Shown here: positions 8,000 through 10,000 of the stretch, piece by piece
Layout of the letters: each line of letters starts with the position of its first letter
How positions within the stretch are numbered: the stretch's first letter is position 1
DNA from: Candidatus Hydrogenedens sp.
GTDB lineage: Bacteria > Hydrogenedentota > Hydrogenedentia > Hydrogenedentales > Hydrogenedentaceae
DNA length: 10,000 bases
Assembly (NCBI GenBank): GCA_020216745.1
Contig: JAIWNQ010000211.1
Location: 1 to 10,000, forward strand
Reading direction: 5' to 3'
Position numbers and translations under genes: made by a program
The notes under the pieces: generated by a model
What the model was told of the DNA's origin: nothing
Database searches by the model: none
The model's input: the letters and a program-made list of their open reading frames with translations, nothing else

Positions 8000-8614
8000 A
8001 TGGAAGAAGTGGTTAAAGCAACAAATATTACCTGGCATCAAGGGGACATTAAACGAGAAGACCGTGAACGTGCTAATGGTCACCAAGGAGCGGTTGTATG
8101 GTTTACTGGATTATCAGCATCAGGAAAATCTACCCTTGCTCATGCATTAGAAAATGCCTTGTTTGAAAAAGGATATAAAACGTATGTACTGGATGGAGAT
8201 AATATACGGCATGGATTAAATAAAGATTTGGGATTCTCACCCAAAGACCGCGAAGAAAATATACGTAGAATCGGTGAAGTGGCTCGTTTATTTGCAGATG
8301 CTGGGGTCATTGTTCTCACAGCCTTTATTTCCCCGTACCGTAGCGACCGTGAAAAAGCAAGGAAACTAAACACGAAGAATTTCATCGAAGTCTATGTAAA
8401 GTGTGATATTGACCTTTGCGAACAGCGAGACCCTAAGGGTCTTTATAAAAAAGCTAAAGCTGGAGAAATCCCAGAATTTACTGGAATATCTGCCCCTTAC
8501 GAAGAACCCGAAAATCCAGAACTGGTTATAGATACAGGAAAATATTCTGTTGAAGAAGCGGTTCGTATTCTACTCAATTATCTTTATGAAAAAGGGATAA
8601 TCCCCTCTCCCTAA
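8000..8614 (+). CDS. cysC: Adenylylsulfate (APS) kinase
   Basis: The enzyme phosphorylates adenylylsulfate with ATP to give PAPS, the donor for sulfation reactions and, in some organisms, for assimilatory sulfate reduction. At 204 residues it has the usual length of a stand-alone CysC. The Walker A loop is GLSASGKS (37-44). [16 protein letters not shown] (65-80) is the APS-binding region, followed by REENIRR (84-90). [11 protein letters not shown] (108-118) contains the conserved serine S111. [18 protein letters not shown] (146-163) is the lid region, and ENPELVIDT follows. AAGGA at 7988-7992 lies seven bases before ATG 8000. It sits 40 bases after glyA in the same direction and ends 28 bases from a sulfotransferase that converges on it. 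No ATP sulfurylase gene (cysN, cysD or sat) is in the window. Confidence 0.95.
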   Translation: MEEVVKATNITWHQGDIKREDRERANGHQGAVVWFTGLSASGKSTLAHALENALFEKGYKTYVLDGDNIRHGLNKDLGFSPKDREENIRRIGEVARLFADAGVIVLTAFISPYRSDREKARKLNTKNFIEVYVKCDIDLCEQRDPKGLYKKAKAGEIPEFTGISAPYEEPENPELVIDTGKYSVEEAVRILLNYLYEKGIIPSP

Positions 8615-8642
8615 AGGTCACTCGATTTATATTTGCCTATCC

Positions 8643-9659
8643 TCATTCTCGTAAAAGCACATCACATGCAAGGCGAATTTTTTCTAAAAGCCTACGGAAG
8701 CAAGCATACCGTCGTGCTCGCTCCCGAAGAAATATAATTGCTTTCCTCTCCAACAAATAACGGTTTAACTTTTGCTTTTTTGGCTTTACCTTTTTACCAC
8801 TGGCTTCTTCCAATGGTTTCCATATTACTTCCTTAGGATAGCCAAAAATGGCAAGGTCTTCGTCCGAAATTTGATTAATAATATCTTGCATCATTTTCAA
8901 CTTTTCCGAATCTAACATCAGTTCCTCAACCCACTTTTTAATAGAACCTGTTGTTGGTCGGGTATGTTGTTTTACGCCTAATGGGTCACCTAAGCCCTTG
9001 TCACGTGTTTCATCGTCAGATTTGCCATATTCAATAGCATCAGGCTCGAATGGAATTTCAAGAAAGGCACATATCTTATCAAACCATTCTTCGGGTTTCT
9101 TTACTAATTCTTCATAACGGACATGAATAAAATCCACTTCTTTTTTCCGAAGAAAATCAGCAATGGCAGGAATATATCGGTTCAAAATTGGATTATGGGC
9201 TTGGGCAACCTTGTAATCACCATCAAAGAACGAATTCGCAAATGAGGAAAATGTGGCTAACGGATGTCGAGTCAGAATAATATATTTTGCATCTGGATAT
9301 ACTTTTGTAATAAACGGCAAGACTAACGAATAAGCAGGAGTTTTATCCAGACATATCTTTTTTTCACCTTTGGCTTTTAAGTATTGTCCATAAAGCACAT
9401 CACAATAAGCTCGACATGCTGACCAATAATCGTTCTCTTTATTCGGCAATTGTTGAACAAATAATTTCTGTGCCTCTGCAGAGAGTATATGGTCATACGG
9501 AGCTTTGTCGACCTTTGCCCACACACCTAAATGTGCCAAAGGGGTTAATAAATGCGGTTCAGGTCCTCCTTGTATCAACGAGTGGGATGATAACATCCGT
9601 TCCAACATTGTCGTACCAGACCGTGGCGGTCCTACGAGAAATATCATCTTATATTCCAT
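8643..9659 (-). CDS. PAPS-dependent sulfotransferase
   Basis: The protein transfers a sulfuryl group from PAPS to an unknown acceptor, such as a glycan, lipid or small molecule. Counting from the ATG at 9659 (338 residues), the 5'-phosphosulfate loop is GPPRSGTT (10-17). DKTPAY follows at about 105-110. The 3'-phosphate site is YIILTRHPLATFSSF (126-140), with R131 and S138/S139 as expected ligands. HVRYEELVKKPEEWF and a downstream KQHTRPTTGSIKKW segment also fit the Sulfotransfer_3 type. The C-terminal 50 residues are rich in Lys and Arg (KKVKPKKQK and an Arg-rich helix), perhaps for contact with membranes or polyanions. There is no signal peptide, so the enzyme is probably cytosolic. I prefer the start at 9659 over ATG 9677 because GGAAGGTG lies eight bases before it. 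The gene converges with cysC, which would supply its donor. Confidence 0.88.
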   Translation of the reverse strand: MEYKMIFLVGPPRSGTTMLERMLSSHSLIQGGPEPHLLTPLAHLGVWAKVDKAPYDHILSAEAQKLFVQQLPNKENDYWSACRAYCDVLYGQYLKAKGEKKICLDKTPAYSLVLPFITKVYPDAKYIILTRHPLATFSSFANSFFDGDYKVAQAHNPILNRYIPAIADFLRKKEVDFIHVRYEELVKKPEEWFDKICAFLEIPFEPDAIEYGKSDDETRDKGLGDPLGVKQHTRPTTGSIKKWVEELMLDSEKLKMMQDIINQISDEDLAIFGYPKEVIWKPLEEASGKKVKPKKQKLNRYLLERKAIIFLRERARRYACFRRLLEKIRLACDVLLRE

Positions 9660-9667
9660 TAGCTTTA

Positions 9668-9675
9668 CACCTTCC
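9668..9675 (-). promoter_or_regulatory. Ribosome-binding site deciding the sulfotransferase start
   Basis: On the minus strand GGAAGGTG lies eight bases before ATG 9659. The alternative ATG at 9677 overlaps this motif and has only a weak site of its own. The shorter protein begins MEYKMIFLVG, which places the first beta strand and phosphate-binding loop right at the N-terminus, as is normal for the family. Confidence 0.55.
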
Positions 9676-9693
9676 ATTCATTACTACCAAAAG

Positions 9694-9721
9694 TTTACAA
9701 TATATATCAACGAACTATCAT
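9694..9721 (+). promoter_or_regulatory. Candidate sigma-70-type promoter for the serine hydrolase gene
   Basis: TTTACA (9694-9699) and TATCAT (9716-9721) each match the sigma-70 hexamers at five of six positions, with a 16-base spacer. They lie in the gap between the divergent sulfotransferase and serine hydrolase genes. Transcription would begin near 9728, just before the GAAGGA at 9731-9736. In AT-rich DNA such matches also arise by chance, and housekeeping consensus in this unknown phylum is an assumption. Confidence 0.35.
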
Positions 9722-9750
9722 ATTCATTAAGAAGGAAATACATACATAAC

Positions 9751-10000
9751 ATGAAGGTATACAAACGGATAATATTATATCTATTTCTGGTTCTTCTGCA
9801 AACCTCAGGGTTCAGCAGTGACTTAATTTCTCAAAATAAAGTATCAGAATATCTCGATAACCACATCCTAAAACTATTGAAACAACATAATGTATCAGGG
9901 ACAGTCATGGCTATTGTGATAGGTAACTCTGTAATCCTGAAAGCATACGGTACGTTGGGATTTGATGTAACGGAACCTATGTCAGCAGAGAACACACCTA
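9751..10000 (+). CDS. Secreted serine hydrolase of the beta-lactamase/class C type (N-terminal fragment)
   Basis: The reading frame is open from ATG 9751 to the window edge, giving 83 residues, and continues beyond it. Residues 1-22 form a signal peptide (MKVYKRIILYLFLVLLQTSG, then FSS). The following helix-like stretch LDNHILKLLKQHNVSGTVMA and the strand-turn-strand IVIGNSVILKAYGTLGFDV are typical of the start of beta-lactamase-fold serine hydrolases (esterases, DD-peptidases, class C-like enzymes). Such proteins open with a helix and a small-residue strand, then a KGYG-like turn; here it is KAYG. The catalytic SxxK motif would lie just past the edge, so enzymatic competence cannot be judged. 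GAAGGA at 9731-9736 is 14 bases before the ATG, a rather long spacing. The gene diverges from the sulfotransferase gene. Confidence 0.7.
   Translation, partial: MKVYKRIILYLFLVLLQTSGFSSDLISQNKVSEYLDNHILKLLKQHNVSGTVMAIVIGNSVILKAYGTLGFDVTEPMSAENTP

Noticed and set aside
8595..8606. GGGATAATCCC hairpin near the end of cysC as a terminator
   Set aside because: The stem has only four or five pairs around a very small loop, lies inside the coding sequence and has no T-run after it.

Overview
The window comes from a bacterial chromosome that is moderately AT-rich and densely coding. Eight protein genes are visible, and the last runs off the right edge. I see no tRNA, rRNA, mobile element, CRISPR array or long repeat. 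Secreted proteins with signal peptides (a TolB-like propeller, a phosphoesterase, a serine hydrolase) and a long-form serine hydroxymethyltransferase would suit a Gram-negative lineage. An ADP-forming acyl-CoA synthetase suggests acetate or other acyl-CoA fermentation. A PVC-like or related candidate phylum is possible, but the sequence does not settle the taxonomy.

Left region (13-2213, plus strand): a secreted WD40/PD40 beta-propeller protein is followed by a secreted calcineurin-type metallophosphoesterase. If the second gene starts at 1176, the two overlap by four bases (ATGA), so they are probably translated together. A 163-base AT-rich gap follows.

Central region (2377-6370, plus strand): a single-chain ADP-forming acyl-CoA synthetase overlaps by 11 bases a gene for a CoA-transferase/acyl-CoA hydrolase with a C-terminal GNAT acetyltransferase domain. 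Together they look like a unit for acetyl-CoA/acetate (or other acyl-CoA) interconversion. The GNAT domain resembles the one carried by protein lysine acetyltransferases of the Pat/PatZ type, but here it is attached to the transferase rather than to the synthetase. This is the most interesting feature of the window.

Right region: a long serine hydroxymethyltransferase (6433-7959) and an adenylylsulfate kinase (8000-8614) continue on the plus strand, with short gaps. They meet, tail to tail, a PAPS-type sulfotransferase on the minus strand (8643-9659). CysC makes PAPS, the donor such sulfotransferases use, so this convergent pair is functionally coherent. A divergent, incomplete secreted serine hydrolase of the beta-lactamase type starts at 9751.

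I found no clearly new multi-gene system. The points worth checking are the domain rearrangement in the acyl-CoA pair, the insertion-bearing SHMT, the PAPS synthesis/use pair, and the coupled secreted propeller/phosphoesterase pair.
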